Assembly: GCA_014526335.1 (NCBI GenBank)
Contig: JACTAT010000037.1
Location: 1,693,777-1,757,776, forward strand
Direction: 5' to 3'
DNA length: 64,000 bases
Source of the DNA: Chrysaora quinquecirrha
Lineage: Eukaryota; Cnidaria; Scyphozoa; Semaeostomeae; Pelagiidae
The translations under genes were made by a program, and so were the position numbers. Every line of letters begins with the position of its first letter. Position 1 is the stretch's first letter. The notes under the pieces are model-generated. The model saw only the letters and a list, made by a program, of their open reading frames with translations. It ran no database searches and had not been told where the DNA came from. Shown one piece after another: positions 1 through 12,452 of the stretch.

Positions 1-118
1 TCAACAAAACCTTACAGTTCCAATTATTATGATTACACTGATATTTTGGCCAAATTTCATCTTTCTTGCTCTTCCCAGATGCAAGCTAAAAGGGGGGGCT
101 AATTGGTGGCTAACTTTC

Positions 119-281
119 AGCCCATTTCACAGAATTTCTTTCTCCATATGTGTGGCACTTTCGACCGGTCCACTTCAAAGGAAGCCAACATTTCTGATTG
201 GACAACCATTGGAAGGCTATTGTTGAAAGTCTCGGCTTCCTTTGAAGTGGATATGGAGAAAAAAATTCTGTGAAATGGGCT
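119..281. repeat. Imperfect inverted repeat (hairpin-forming)
   Basis: Positions 119-149 pair with 251-281 with one mismatch, and 170-186 pair exactly with 234-250. The left arm carries 20 extra bases (150-169) and the loop is about 47 bases. No coding potential is visible. This looks like a small foldback or MITE-type element; no target duplication was identified. Confidence 0.7.
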
Positions 282-824
282 GACAGTTTTCTTCAGTTTT
301 TTGTGCTGATAAAAGGTTGCTTTTTCTAAATAAACCTACCATGTATGTAGAATGAGGCATGGGCTTTGATTTGTCATACTTTTTTAAAAGGTTCTGACAC
401 TCAGAGCTGGAAACAGAGCGAGAACAAAACTGTTGGTCTCACGGCAGGCCTAAAAACTTGCACTCCTTGTCTTTTCTTATACTATTGATATGGCCATTAG
501 CATTTTTCTCTCCCTAGTTTCCCTGTGCTCTCTCGAAAAATATCAATTTTGCTCACGCTCGAAGAAGAAAAGATTTCGGTTCACTTCACTTTAGAATTGG
601 CTTCCTGTGTTTTGGTCTGCAATATCCTTTGTCAGTTGCATGTCTCTTTCAAATGGGTGAAAGTATCCAGCTGAGTACCTCAATTTCCTTTGCTAAGCTA
701 TCCACATTTCTAACCTGACCCATAAACTTTCTAGCTACATCTCCCAGTTTGAATGGGGGTATTTGGCTCTTCTGCTTAAACTTGTCCACTTTGCTTACAA
801 GAATCTGATTGTCCATATCTCCGC
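282..824. other. Non-coding stretch, no feature seen
   Basis: AT-rich sequence between the inverted repeat and the minus-strand gene. No convincing exon, repeat or RNA gene was seen on either strand. Confidence 0.4.
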
Positions 825-3435
825 TTAAAGCTCTTCTTCAGAATTAAGTTTCAAGAAAGTTTTTACATCATGGTCATCATCAATGTTGTCGGTCTCAATG
901 TCTTCAGAGACAGGGTCGTTAACTGTTGTTTCTGGTAATATGTCACACTCAAAAGGCTCGTTATATGTAAAATCCTCGGCCTCTTCTAGTTCCAAAGCCA
1001 ATTCAGCCAGTCTTTCTATTTCTTTGGCAACGTAGTCCTTTTCTTGTGCCTCAGTCTCCATGATGTTGTCAGAAACGAACACTTCTTCTATTTCCTCCTC
1101 CTCCTCATCCCTTGGGTCACCTTCACTGTCTTCATTCCCGTTGTCATCACACGACCGCTTCCTCGCTTTTAGAATTTTCCATTTTGGATAAACTGGTTTG
1201 TCCCAACATCCTGTTTCTTCTAGCAGTGTCCTCATACCCATCAACTCCATGATTTTGTTACCAATTTTTCTGCCACTCAGAAACTGTGTAAGCACTTCAT
1301 CCGGAACTGGTAAATTGCAACTTCTAGTCAACTGTGTCTCAGCTGTTCTTTTAGAATGTAGCAAGTTCTTCGTTTCATCTATTATTGAACATTCACCCAC
1401 GATTACACGAATATATTTTACTGTCCAAAAGCCATTCTTCTGCGTGAGTGTCAAAAAAACCTGATAACATTGGTTTGAACCATCTCTTTATGTTATAAAA
1501 GGAAACTGTATTTAAACTGTAATTTTGTATGCTGTGAAGAAAGGAAATTTGCAGATAGTTTGTATCTTGGGTTTCTCAGTATCCATGTGCGCCAACATAG
1601 AATTACTCTTTCAATTATTCCACATAGAAAAATGTTTCTTGTGGTTGTTAGGTTGCAGGACTCTGGATTGATGATGTCAAAAGTTGTTCTTTCAATAAAA
1701 AAGTAGACTATTGTTGTTATTCTACCACACTGTGCATAAACAGCTCTTTGTGCATTTTCTGATATCATAGCAAGTGCTTCATCGACATCCTGTCGGTTGG
1801 CTGGATTAGTTGTCCTCTTTGTCAATTCAGAATGCATGTCCATCCTTGCAACTTCAAAATCTTGAAGGTTGTAAACGCAACAAAGAGAAGGCAGAAGTTT
1901 GTCCATGTAAAGTATTTGAGCTCTGGCCAATTTAACACCATGACGGGAATCTCTGATTGGATTAAATGTCCTCTGGTGCTCATGGTACCTTGCAAATATG
2001 TACCAGTTATCCACATCAAGACCAATGGCTCCTTCTTTTTGCTGCCAATTTCTCTAAATAATTTAACCCGTTTGCATCAAAGCCTGAGCAGAAAAGGACA
2101 ACAGGAAGTTTTTCTTCTACCCATCTTTGCTTCAGTCCTTCCAGCCAGTCATTCATGTTGTCTGCCGTAAATGTATTATCGTGTGGAATGATACATTTTA
2201 CTGCCTCTGGAATTTTTTCCTGCAGTGCAGATGTCATTCCTTCTGTGACATAGCCAGGTTTTTTGTTGATCTTGAAGGCATTCAATATTGACTCCATATC
2301 ATCATATTCTTGGAAGAACTGCCAGGAACTTTTATATCTCTTTTGGCGCAAATCCCAATCAAGGCTCTGAGTTTGGTGTTTGGCTTTACCAGTTCTCGGA
2401 CATGGCTAACATGATGGCAGAAGCCCAGTGGACCGATACGTCTTCCCTCCATACATCTTGCCATTTTGAAATGTTCTTCGATTGCTTTCATTACATTGAT
2501 AAGAGCAAATCTTCAAGCAAAGTGATGGTCATGCAAATATTTCAAGCAAATTTTTACCAAAATGCTCCAGGTTTTGAGAATTTCATCATGTCTGAATCCA
2601 TACTTCGAAACAGTTGAGGCATTTTTCAGCAGGTCATTGGCAACAGCAAGCATTGGACCTTTAAAGATTCGCCTGAATCCTCTCTAAATTTCAATGCAAC
2701 ATCTTGTATGTAGCTCGACAGCTTTCCTTTCTGCAGTGATACCAGTGACGTCTTCATTTCGTCACACTTAACAGATAACCTTTTCAGTTTTCTGCTTTGC
2801 AGTTTCTTGCTGCTTTGCTGCATCTTTCAATGCTTCTTGTGCTTGGAAATCAAATAGCTTTATTGGGGTGAACTTTAAAACTTTATGATTCTCCATTTTT
2901 CAAATTCTTTGTACTTTTTTTTGACTGTGCCAATCTTCAGACTCTTTTCACAATCATCACAAACTCCAGAAATATTCATTGTGCTACCAACACAGTATGT
3001 TGACCATGCAGATTCAATGCCAACAACACAGTGCTTCTCGGTGAATGCAGTTCTTTGATTTATATTACGTCCTTTTCCGAATCCTATACAGCGACGTGTT
3101 TTTCTTTTATCCCTTGAGGTTCTATCTGGTCTTTTTATTGGTGTGACGTAATTCATAATGTTCATACTAGCTTTTTTATTTGTAATTCTATGTTTCAGTG
3201 ATCCAAAATGTTCACGGGTCTCTGAGAAGATGTCAGCAATAAAAAACGCCCGCTCACACAAGTGAGTAGTCTGAAATCTTGAGCCACATTGATGAAATGT
3301 CATATACATTTCAAATTTATCATTTTCAAATGTTGCTACCACACTAAGTCGTTTCATCACTTTCTCTTTAAGGACTTCTTGTACTTCTGCTACCTTACTC
3401 ATAAGCTGCTCTCTGCCATCTTTTATTCTAGTCAT
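825..3435 (-). pseudogene. Broken multi-segment gene of unrecognised family
   Basis: A chain of minus-strand reading segments runs from about 3435 down to 825 (2875-3435, 2626-2823, 2282-2491, 2016-2351, 1493-2014, 825-1454). Neighbouring segments continue each other's sense but sit in different frames, for example around 2330 and 2016, so the gene carries frameshifts and perhaps introns. The first segment is basic and contains a CDDC pair resembling a zinc knuckle. The middle is globular with no recognised motif. The last (825-1454) ends in a long acidic tail rich in E and D. Only 3 to 65 bases separate several segments, which fits frameshift decay better than splicing. I do not recognise the family. 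Given the surroundings it may be a transposon-borne gene rather than a host gene. Confidence 0.45.
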
Positions 3436-4296
3436 TTGCTGAACTTTTTTTGTGATATTAGTCTTGGCAGTCTATTTTCACTGGGCTGCAATGAAATTGT
3501 ATTCTCCGTGAATGGAGTTGTATTTTTATTAATTGCTGTACTCAGAGCAAAACAATGTAACAAAAATGCTACTTTACTTCCTTAGAAATAAAGCACCCTC
3601 AGACATATAGCTCATTCATCATTTATGTAAATATCAGGCATGAGGCTATGTTCTCACATCATAGGGAGCTATTTTGGGCTTTTGGTGCATCAGCCCAAAT
3701 TCGCTTAACCTAATGCTAGTTCCAATGATTATTAGGTTTGCAGCGAAACCAAACCCCTAAAACCTATTATTGGAAAATCGGGACAGGGAATGAACAGGAA
3801 AATCCATCTTTTCCCAATAAAGACTGATGCACCCGTCATACCTAGATTAGTAAACCTAAGAGATGATGCACAAGGTATGAGAAGCAAGCAAAAACTATAT
3901 CGCTTAATAGGACCAGATTTTAAGCCTACCTCAAAAAAAAGGGCGGGAGGGATGAGGGGAAAAAACTTAGAACCACCTTCGGCTTTGAGGAAGCACAAAT
4001 GATGCCCAAACCCGGCATCGAGACATGATAAACTGCACATTCAAAGACATACCACAAATCCCCAGTTGGCATTAGAGAATAAAGAATCTATACAAACCAG
4101 AGTTGAATTCCAGCATCTCCTACAAACACACTAAGTTCATCAATAATGCAATCCTTAAACAATCCCATAAGAATTCGCTTGAATCACGTCGAATTCTTAC
4201 GGGAAAAGCAACACACGCTCCTTGTGCAATTAACTGTGATAAAATTGCATTTTATCAGCATTCAACAACTTCTTAAAAATATACAGTTGACATCAG
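3436..4296. other. Intergenic stretch without identified gene
   Basis: Both strands contain only short ORFs that look like chance. Nothing matched a known domain, RNA gene or repeat of this window. The stretch ends where copy 1 of the Bcl-2-like/zinc-finger element begins. Confidence 0.4.
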
Positions 4297-4895
4297 TAGT
4301 AGGATGCAAGCGCCAGGCACGACTTCACCGGTCTCAGCGCAATGACGTCATAATCTGTGACGTCATCAGATCGCGCTATAGTGTGACGGTTTTTATGGAT
4401 GCTGATTTCTCCAACCTCGTTTTCAAGAGTCCCAGATCCTAGCGCACGCGGCTCATACTACCAATAACATCATTAGATCGCGCTATAGTGCCACGAGTTT
4501 CTCCAACCTCAAGAGTTCCTTAACCGCTAGCCTCGTTTCCGATTTAACAATCTAGAAGTTTCCAGAATGTTCCAGAACATCCCTAAGAATCCTCTTATCT
4601 GATTGGTTAGAACTTTCCAGAAGTTTCCAGAATCTGATTGATTAATTATGATAATTCGAACGCGACGTTCAAATCGTTTATGAAATAAAATAACATAATA
4701 ATCCTACAATCTGGATAACTAGTACTTTCCAGAAACTTCCAGAATGTTCCACAAGATTCTAGAAACGAGAAATCCTACAATCTGATTGATTAATAATTCA
4801 AACGTCACGCCTGATTTAACAGAGAATCTCCATAGTATAGCTATATAAATCGAGAAGAAGCAACAGTCTGGTCATACCACCTGATAGATGCGAAG

Positions 4896-5387
4896 ATGAT
4901 TTCACTAGCTTACCTCATATTCAACGCTGTGAAGAAGGAGCGGGAATTAACTAGAAAGAATCTAGTTGCATTTTCTTTGGAGAGGAACTATGAATGTCGC
5001 AATTTAGGAGTTATATCTTTCGAGAGACAATCAATCCCAATCAGCAATGCATAGTATTATTGGATGCGAGATCTTCTAACATATGCAAGAGCTAGCTCTA
5101 AAAACTCAATAAAGTCTCGAGTAGAACAACATCAAGTCATATCCAAGCTAGAAGCTAAAGGCCTAGTTGGTGAACTTTTTTCAATTATGGATAAAGAAGG
5201 AAATTGGGGAAGAATGGCTATGTTAATGATTTTTATTGAAGAACTTGCTGATGGTTTAATGAAATATCATGATAGGACTGTAGCAACATCATTCATAGAA
5301 GAAATAAAAGAATAAATCAATGATAAAGCATTAGGAGATTGGGGTGAAAATCTATTAATTGACTCTGAATGTTTTATGTTATATTGA
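4896..5387 (+). pseudogene. Bcl-2-like ORF, copy 1, two premature stops
   Basis: Equivalent to the intact 163-codon ORF at 42206-42697, with the same ATG context and the same final TGA. Copy 1 has TAG at 5052-5054 where the other copies have a Tyr codon, and TAA at 5313-5315 where they have Glu, plus a Cys to Trp change downstream. The BH1-like GNWGRM motif is retained between the two stops. The lesions make this copy non-coding as a full-length protein. See the intact copy for the family argument. Confidence 0.65.
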
Positions 5388-5548
5388 AAAGTTGTCTTAA
5401 ATTACTACATTTAATTATATAGAAATAATGCTAAATTCAATTAATGAAAATTAAATTGCTGGTTTACAAGATGTTTATATCTATTCAAAAACTATAAGAG
5501 AATATACCAACAGATTAACAATTAGTATAATAAAAGAAGCCCATCAAC

Positions 5549-5677
5549 TGTGCATGCGCAGTAGCTATATCAATAACGGTAAGAGCTAGAGGCCTGGGAA
5601 CTAGTATGTAGAACAAAGAAATAAAAGAGATTTGAATGATGTATGTCATATGAATATTCATCAAAGAGCGCATGCGC
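5549..5677. promoter_or_regulatory. Two NRF1-like palindromes between convergent genes
   Basis: TGTGCATGCGCA at 5549-5560 and GCGCATGCGC at 5668-5677 resemble the NRF1 consensus (YGCGCAYGCGCR). Both are kept in the copies near 42862/42970 and 50808/50925. They lie between two convergent genes rather than upstream of either, so a promoter role is uncertain. A short ORF of 62 codons (5672-5860) overlaps the second site and is open in all three copies, possibly only through general DNA similarity. Confidence 0.3.
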
Positions 5678-5911
5678 AATAGCAATATCTCTTCTAGCTT
5701 ATGGTTTAATCCATGGTTTATGATAGCCTTATATTGTTTGTACGCAAAAGTATTATCTAAACATCACAATATATTACCTATATACTCTATAGATAATAGC
5801 AATTTATTTATAGCATCGTTTTCAAAGAATGTTCACACAGAAACAAGGTTATATTTTTAACAGACAACTAATGAAGAATAATTTCTAAACATTTTTTAGG
5901 TATAGCTATTT

Positions 5912-6415
5912 CTAACTATTTCCAAAGTATGGGAATAATTGAGTATGAACATAATCAACTTCTTTCACACCAGCATCCTCAGAATTACTAGCTTCCTCTT
6001 CTTCATCATTCTTTGCTTGACGTATGATGAGATATTTTCTTTTCTCAATAGCATAATCTAAGGCCTCTTGCATATCCATACCATCTCGCTTTTGTGCTTT
6101 TCGCATCGTTGCTATGACTGCAGTCACAACAGCATCATTTTCAAAACTTCTATTATATAAAAATTTACGCCTGAAAACTTGCAGTATGTTTTCATCTTTA
6201 TCAACTTCCCTACGCATTGAAGGCCATACATTCCCTAAAGGAAGATCCTCCTCAGTGTTGAAAGTTTCATCATCATCATGATCACTTTCAGCTTCTATCT
6301 CATCATCTGAGTCAGACTCTTCACTACTCTCCTCATGCATCTCTTCTTCATGTCGCTTAACATTACTTTTAAATTTGGAAGAGAATTCACAATGATCACA
6401 TTTATACTGATTCAT
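5912..6415 (-). CDS. Small C2H2 zinc-finger acidic protein, copy 1
   Basis: An open 167-codon frame. One classical finger sits at the very N-terminus (C6, C9, H22, H27: C-x2-C-x12-H-x4-H), followed by a Ser/Glu/Asp-rich stretch (about residues 28-60), a likely folded alpha-helical middle (about 75-140) and a second acidic patch before the C-terminus. A nuclear, DNA-binding or chromatin-associated role is plausible for such a layout but is not shown. The frame is open in all three copies of the element with only a few amino-acid changes, so it may be under selection or the copies may simply be young. Its 5' side faces the minisatellite. It is convergent with the Bcl-2-like gene. Confidence 0.65.
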   Translation of the reverse strand: MNQYKCDHCEFSSKFKSNVKRHEEEMHEESSEESDSDDEIEAESDHDDDETFNTEEDLPLGNVWPSMRREVDKDENILQVFRRKFLYNRSFENDAVVTAVIATMRKAQKRDGMDMQEALDYAIEKRKYLIIRQAKNDEEEEASNSEDAGVKEVDYVHTQLFPYFGNS

Positions 6416-6574
6416 GATTAGCGGTTTACTTATAATTGCGACTACCTCTTAAATACCTGAGTCCTAGAGCATAAACTCGCTTGAATTTAGAGACTGGTTA
6501 TTCCATTCAATATGATGTGGGAAAGGAATTCCACACTTGCGCAGGAAGGATGTTTCCAATCAGACCATACCTAT

Positions 6575-8586
6575 TCCATTGTTAATCCTTACTGATCCTC
6601 ACTAATCATACCTAATCCATAGTTAATCATTACTGATCCTTAACTAATCATTATTTCATCCTTGCTGATCCTTACAGATCCTGAGCTGATCCTTACTGAT
6701 CCTTACTGATCCTTAGCTGATCCTTACTGATCCTCACTAATCATTACCTGATCCTCACTAATCCTCACTGATCATTACTGATCCTTAACTAATGATTACC
6801 TGATCCTCACTAATCATTACCTGATCATTACTGATCATTACCTGATCATTACTGATCCTTGCTGATCCTTAGCTAATCTTTACTGATCATTACTGATCCT
6901 TGTTGATCATTACTGATCCTTGCTGATCTTAACCTAATCATTACCTGATCATTACCTGATCCTTAGCTAATCATTACTGATCCTTACCGACCCTTAGCTA
7001 ATCCTTACTGATCCTTACCGATCCTTAACTAATCATTACTGACCCTCGCTGATCCTTAGCTAATCCTTACTGATCCTTACCTAATCCTTACCTGATCCTC
7101 ACTAATAATTACTAATCCTTAACTAATCATTACCTGATCATTACTGATCATTACCTGATCCTTAGCTAATCATTACTGATCCTGAGCTAATCCTTACTGA
7201 TCATTACTAATCCTTGCTGATCCTTAGCTAATCCTTACTGATCCTGAGCTAATCCTTACTGATCATTACTGATCCTTGCTGATCCTTAGCTAATCTTTAC
7301 TGATCATTGCTGATCCTTGCTGATCCTGAGTTGATCCTTAATGATCCTTAGCTAATCCTTACTGATCTTTCACTAATCCTTACTGATCCTTAGCTAATTC
7401 TTACTGATCCTTAGCTGATCCTTAGCTGATCCTTACTGATCCTTAGCTGATCCTTACAGATCCTTAGCTAATCCTTACTGATCATTACTGATCCTTACTG
7501 ATCCTTGGCTGATCCTTACTGATCCTTAGCTAATCCTTACTGATCCTTAACTAATTTTACTGATCCTTACTGATCCTTACTGATCCTCGGCTGATCCTTA
7601 CTGATCCTTAACTAATCCTTACTGATCCTTAACTAATCATTACCTGATCATTACGGATCATTACCTGATCCTAAGCTAATCATTACTGATCCTTAACTAA
7701 TCCTTACTGATCCTTACTGATCCTTAGCTGATCCATACTGATCCTTAGCTAATCCTTACTGATCCTTAACTAACCCTTACTGATCCTTACTGATCCTTAC
7801 TGATCCTTGGCTGATCATTACTGATCCTTAACAAATCCTTACTGATCCTTAACTAATCATTACCTGATCCTAACCTAATCCTTACTGATCCTCACTAATC
7901 ATTACCTGATCCTCACTAATCCTCACTGATCCTTACTGATCCTTACCGATCCTTAACTAATCATTCCTGATCTTCGCCCTGATCCTCACTAATCCTTACT
8001 GATACTCACTAAACATTACCGATCCTTAACTAATCATCCTCGCCCTGATCCTCACTAATCCTTACTGATCCTCACTAATCATTGCCTGATCCTCACTAAT
8101 CCTTAGCTGATCCTTACTGATCCTTAATATATCATTACTGATCCTTAGCTGATCCTTACTGATCCTTACTGATCCCTAACAAATCATTACCGATCCTTAG
8201 CTAATCCTTACTGATCCTAACTTAATCCTTACCTAATCCTTAACTAATCATTACCTAATCATTACTGATCATTACCTGATCCTTAGCTAATCATTACTGA
8301 TCCTTACCGATCCTTAGCTAATCATTAATGATCCTTACCGATCCTTAACTAATCATTACTGATCCTCGCCCTGATCCTCACTAATCATTAATGATCCTCA
8401 CTAATCATTACTGATCCTTAACTAATCATTACTGATCCCTAGCTAATCCTTACTGATCCTCACCAATCATTACCCGATCCTCACTAATCATTACTGATCC
8501 TTAACTAATCCTTACTGATCCTCACTAATTATTACCTGATCCTCACTGATCCTTAGCTGATCATTAATGATCCTTAACTAATCCTC
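6575..8586 (+). repeat. Minisatellite of TGATCCTTAC-type units, copy 1
   Basis: About 2 kb of degenerate units of 10-12 bases, alternating forms such as TGATCCTTAC, TGATCATTACC, TAATCCTCAC and TGATCCTTAGC. It has no open frame of note. It is part of the Bcl-2-like/zinc-finger element and lies directly upstream of the zinc-finger gene. Confidence 0.9.
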
Positions 8587-8660
8587 CTAAAACTTTACTA
8601 GCTATTTCACCCAATGAGCAATGTCTTGAATCAGAGATTCTAGAACATTGCAACTTCATT

Positions 8661-10399
8661 GTAAATGTTTCAGTTTGACCTAAGAGTCACGCTTCGACTA
8701 GAATTCATGTAGACAAGCACGAGCTTAAAGACTGCAGCATCACGAATGACTAATATCCACCTAGTTTTTGTAACTAGTCAAACAACTAGCGTGCGCTGTT
8801 GCTACCTCTGTACGAAAGAATGGCTAAAATCCACCCAGTTTTTGTAACTTATCAGACCTCCAGGGCGCAGTGTTGCAGCCTTTTGGGTAAAACTTCTTTA
8901 AATCCATAGGTTTCTTTAATTCAATATTATGAAAAGTAAGGCATTCGGTCATGAAAATAGAGAAATAGACATACAGTGCCTGTTTAAGCCGTAAAGGGAC
9001 TGCTGATTTGCTTTGTGCATTCAATGGAAGGTTTCAGCAGATTGCAAAATCTAAGATTTTCACTAATGAAATAAATATTGTTTGAGCGTTAGAGTTGAAT
9101 GATATACGGGACCTGAAAATTTTGAAATAAAAACTTCACTGGCTAGAAGAAGAAAGTTACACTTACTACACGCAAGCAGCTCTCTGACAGAAACAACAAC
9201 AACAACGGTAGCTGCAATAACTGGGACTCGTGTAATAAGTCTGGGAGGAAATCAAGAATACCGCGAAAGACAAAACACACTTGTTAAACGTAAGACTGGC
9301 TTTCCTGTTTTGAGTCTGGGGCTTCAAATATTCCATATAAATGTGAAACGGTTACTTCACACTGTTCACAAGACTCTTGAAATAACTCTTGAAATAATAA
9401 TCAGAAGCAAGAAGCGTGACTTTAACTTGTCATCAATTTTCAAATGTAAAATAATATTGAAAAAAAAATAACGTATGACAACTGAGATATAATGGGTTGA
9501 AAGAAAGATATTCAACAGAAGAAATAGGTTCCTGGGTTCCGACTAGGTATCTAATAAAACTAGAGTAGAGATGGAGAGGCTCAGGTTTGACTTTCGATTG
9601 CAAAGAAAGACGTGTTGGAATTGGGGAAATCAAGAAGAAAGTATTGGATATTTTATGTGGAGGTTGGTTCTCTTACTTTTCCTGATAAAACAGTTAGCTT
9701 CATGTCTTGACATTTTAAATGAACCACCGCAAACGACAATTATTACCCAACTAAGAACCTATGGGTACCTCATTCATTATCGTCGCTTATGAAACTGTTT
9801 TACAATATAAATCTCTGATAAATCCATACGCTGGGGGCATAATCAACCAATTCAGGAAAATTTCAATAAAAATGATAGCCGAGAAAAGCTCGGACAAAGC
9901 CTATTATGATGACCTTCACTAGCGAAAAAGTGACGAAAGGGGTATATCTTTCGCCTGTTTCGCAGAAGAACGCATGCAGATGTAGACTGACTTTTTTGTC
10001 TGACTTGCCAACTGATTGGGCATAAAATTGGGCCCCCATGTCTGGATTGTAAGCGCATTATAGACTTATTCCATGAGTCTCTCTCTTCGCAACAACAACA
10101 ACAACAACCAAACAGGTGTTTGCTCAAAGAGGGACTCGTCACTTCTCAGCTAAAAAACTGGCCCAAATTTAGGCCATCGCCGCAACTTTTTGCGGCACCA
10201 ATCAGAACGCTCTATTTGCGTCACATGACAAATTACTTAAATATCATTGGTTAATTTCCAATATTACCAAAGAGAGGCAAGGATGGTATATTTTACGAAC
10301 CACAGATCACAGAAATCTAATGGCGCCATCTTCAAACTACGAGAAGAGCTGTTAAAAATGTCTACGATTGCGTAAATTTCATACTGTACGGATCGGCAA
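8661..10399. other. Non-coding stretch with small repeats
   Basis: Contains a 60-bp segment (about 8677-8735) that recurs inverted at about 60927-60988, an imperfect tandem duplication (about 8743-8810 and 8815-8880, sharing CCACCTAGTTTTTGTAACT-like sequence), and short CAA runs near 9190 and 10090. No exon or RNA gene could be supported. Confidence 0.5.
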
Positions 10400-11760
10400 A
10401 TGGAAGATATTGTTAATATAGTCGAAGACGGATTTCTTATCAAACTTCTCTGGAAGAATGGTTTGGAAAAAAATGAAAAACGTATTACAAGAGAAAAGTT
10501 ATTGCAGAAATACATAGGAAAAATATTCGTAGATTATCAATGGTGTGAAGCATCAAGTAAGTTCTCTCCTTTGAGTCTTACATCTGTTTTACCAGAGGTC
10601 ATACATATAAAAGAATTTAAAGTCATTCATAGCTATATCATTCTATACTGCTAAAGGATTCATGAAAGAATCGAAAGAGAATAATATCACATTGAAAACA
10701 AAAACAGTTAACGGTGAACCAGCCCTTAAAGTAAGTATTCAACTGTTCCCGCAAAAAAGAAGAATAAACGTCCAAAGTAAGCCTGATGATCTATTGGACT
10801 TTATAATCTCATTGCAAGATATCCTAAAGATTATGGAGGAAAAACCCAATTCAGAAATTTGATAGAAACTATCTTCGAGAATTGAATGTTAGATCGCTGC
10901 GTCTGAATGAGGAATTCTAATATTATCATCGATGAGGAATTCGAAAAATGACAGTGACGACCATGACGACGACATAACTGATTCTAATACCAATGATATC
11001 AAGAATTGGCAAAAAGAAATATTTAAAATGTTTACTACATTACAGCAAGCAATCAAAGACGTCGACATAAAAGTAAACTCTATGTTCCCAATAATTAAAA
11101 AAATTGATTGTATCGATAATGAATTAAAAAAAATGTCAAACTCGATTTCTCTTGATTGACGAAAAATTCGATAAGCTAACTGTGAAGAATAAAACATTGG
11201 ATACCAATCAAACCAATTTGGGAAAAGAATTATCTACCCTGAAGTCTAACATAGACGAAATTTCTGCACAAAGTCTGGCCTCTCACCAAAGCTCAGTTGA
11301 ATCGATTGAAACACTGAAGAAAGAAATGGACACCAAATTTGCTGAAATGGAGCAAAAGATTATTATAAATCTCTCCAAAGAGGTTGAACATTCTATCTCA
11401 TTCTCTCGAGCTACTGCTACCACCAGTCACTCTGCAGTCAAAGAAATGGTTCCTGTCAAGTCACAAGACCAAGCCAATTCCAATTCCAACGCCTCCAGAT
11501 CCAAGCCTGGTTTGGCAGCCGCTGACGTCCTCTGTAAAGCTCCTGATTATGACATCTTGGTACGCCAACAACAACTGATCCTGCGCAAACGCCCTCACCC
11601 AATTCTTTCTCTCCAAATGACGCCCTCAGCAGCTGACCAATCACCTTCAACAAAAAAATATTCCACCAAGACAACGTTCTTCTTGGAGATTCTAACATTA
11701 GGTATATTTTAGCCAAAAGATTTCGTACACCAATTGCCAAAATACGATGCCCCACCTTGG
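10400..11760 (+). pseudogene. LINE A, ORF1 region (coiled coil, start of SGNH domain)
   Basis: Open stretches at 10400-10654, 10662-10862, 10932-11159 and 11152-11712 read as one decayed protein. The segments around 10932-11450 are heptad-rich and predicted coiled coil, typical of non-LTR ORF1 proteins. The 11152 segment continues the 10932 segment after a one-base frame change near 11150. Near 11685-11760, in another frame, the sequence reads VLLGDSNIRYILAKRF, the GDS block of an SGNH hydrolase (esterase) domain such as occurs in CR1-type ORF1 proteins. The domain breaks off at about 11760 and resumes at about 19621 with the GTND block, so another element has split it. The 10400-10862 portion is assigned to the LINE only tentatively. 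Confidence 0.6.
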
Positions 11761-12428
11761 AATGGGAAAGCGCCAGGACCAGATAAAATCTCTACAAAGC
11801 TAATTAAAGATTCTAGGGATTTTATCTGGAAGCCGTTAACAATGATATTCAATTCATCCATGGCAACTGCCGTTTTTCCAGGCATTTGGAAATTAGCAAG
11901 TGTGACTCCAATTTTTAAAGCAGGCCAAAAAAATGACGCTAACAACTACAGGCCAATCTCGGTCATCTCAGTATTTTCAAGAATACTTGAAAAGATCGTC
12001 CATGACCAAATGTTTGACTTTTTCCAGCCCAAATTAACTCGGAACCAGGCTGCTTTTCGTAAACTGTATTCAACAATAACATCATTGATTAACAGTACGG
12101 ACTCCTGGTATGCCACTATGGACAGGAAAGAAGTCAACCTCACTATCTTCCTCGACCTAAAAAAAGCATTCGATACGGTCGATCACTCAATATTGCTTGC
12201 AAAATTAGAGAAATATGGCGTAAGAGAAACAACAGGAAATTGGTTTACATCCTATCTGAATAATGGAAAACAATTTTGCATGGTAGAGGGGCAAAAATCA
12301 ACTGGCAAAATGGTAACCTGTGGGATACCTCAGGGTTTGTGCCTCGGTCTACTCCTGTTCATAATTTATCTAAACGACTTTGAAAAATGCCTAAAATTCT
12401 CGAAAGCAGGCCTTTATGCAGACGACAC
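11761..12428 (+). pseudogene. LINE B reverse transcriptase, 5' half
   Basis: The open frame reads as a non-LTR RT from the fingers onward: GKAPGPDKIS, NNYRPISVIS, FLDLKKAFDTVDHS, CGIPQG and finally YADDT, where it is cut at 12428 by a DNA transposon. The motif style resembles the CR1/L2/jockey group. There is no endonuclease upstream, so this copy is 5'-truncated, inserted directly into the LINE A SGNH domain. The 3' half continues at 18649. Confidence 0.85.
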
Positions 12429-12452
12429 TATGGTGGCCGATAAGGGCCAATC

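Larger units (their letters stand above)
4297..8660 (+). mobile_element. Bcl-2-like/zinc-finger element, copy 1
   Basis: Starts at TAGTAGGATGCAAGCGCC, the point where similarity with the copies at 41588 and 52202 begins; the bases to the left are unrelated. Order: about 600 bp of leader with repeated TTCCAGAA-type motifs and CGCGCTATAG-like stretches, a Bcl-2-like ORF (plus), a roughly 520-bp middle with two NRF1-like palindromes, a C2H2 acidic protein (minus), a 2-kb minisatellite, then a roughly 60-bp inner motif with ATTTCACCCAATGAGC. No transposase, integrase, polymerase or capsid gene is present, so the unit would be non-autonomous or a fragment of something larger. No target duplication was found. 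The Bcl-2-like ORF is broken here while the zinc-finger ORF is open. Confidence 0.75.

Noticed and set aside
5672..5860. 62-codon ORF conserved in all three element copies
   Set aside because: It is open in all copies, but the whole element is highly similar at DNA level and the peptide shows no motif, so coding status is unsupported.
6575..8586. CRISPR-like array
   Set aside because: Units are contiguous, short and degenerate with no unique spacers, in a eukaryotic setting; this is a minisatellite.
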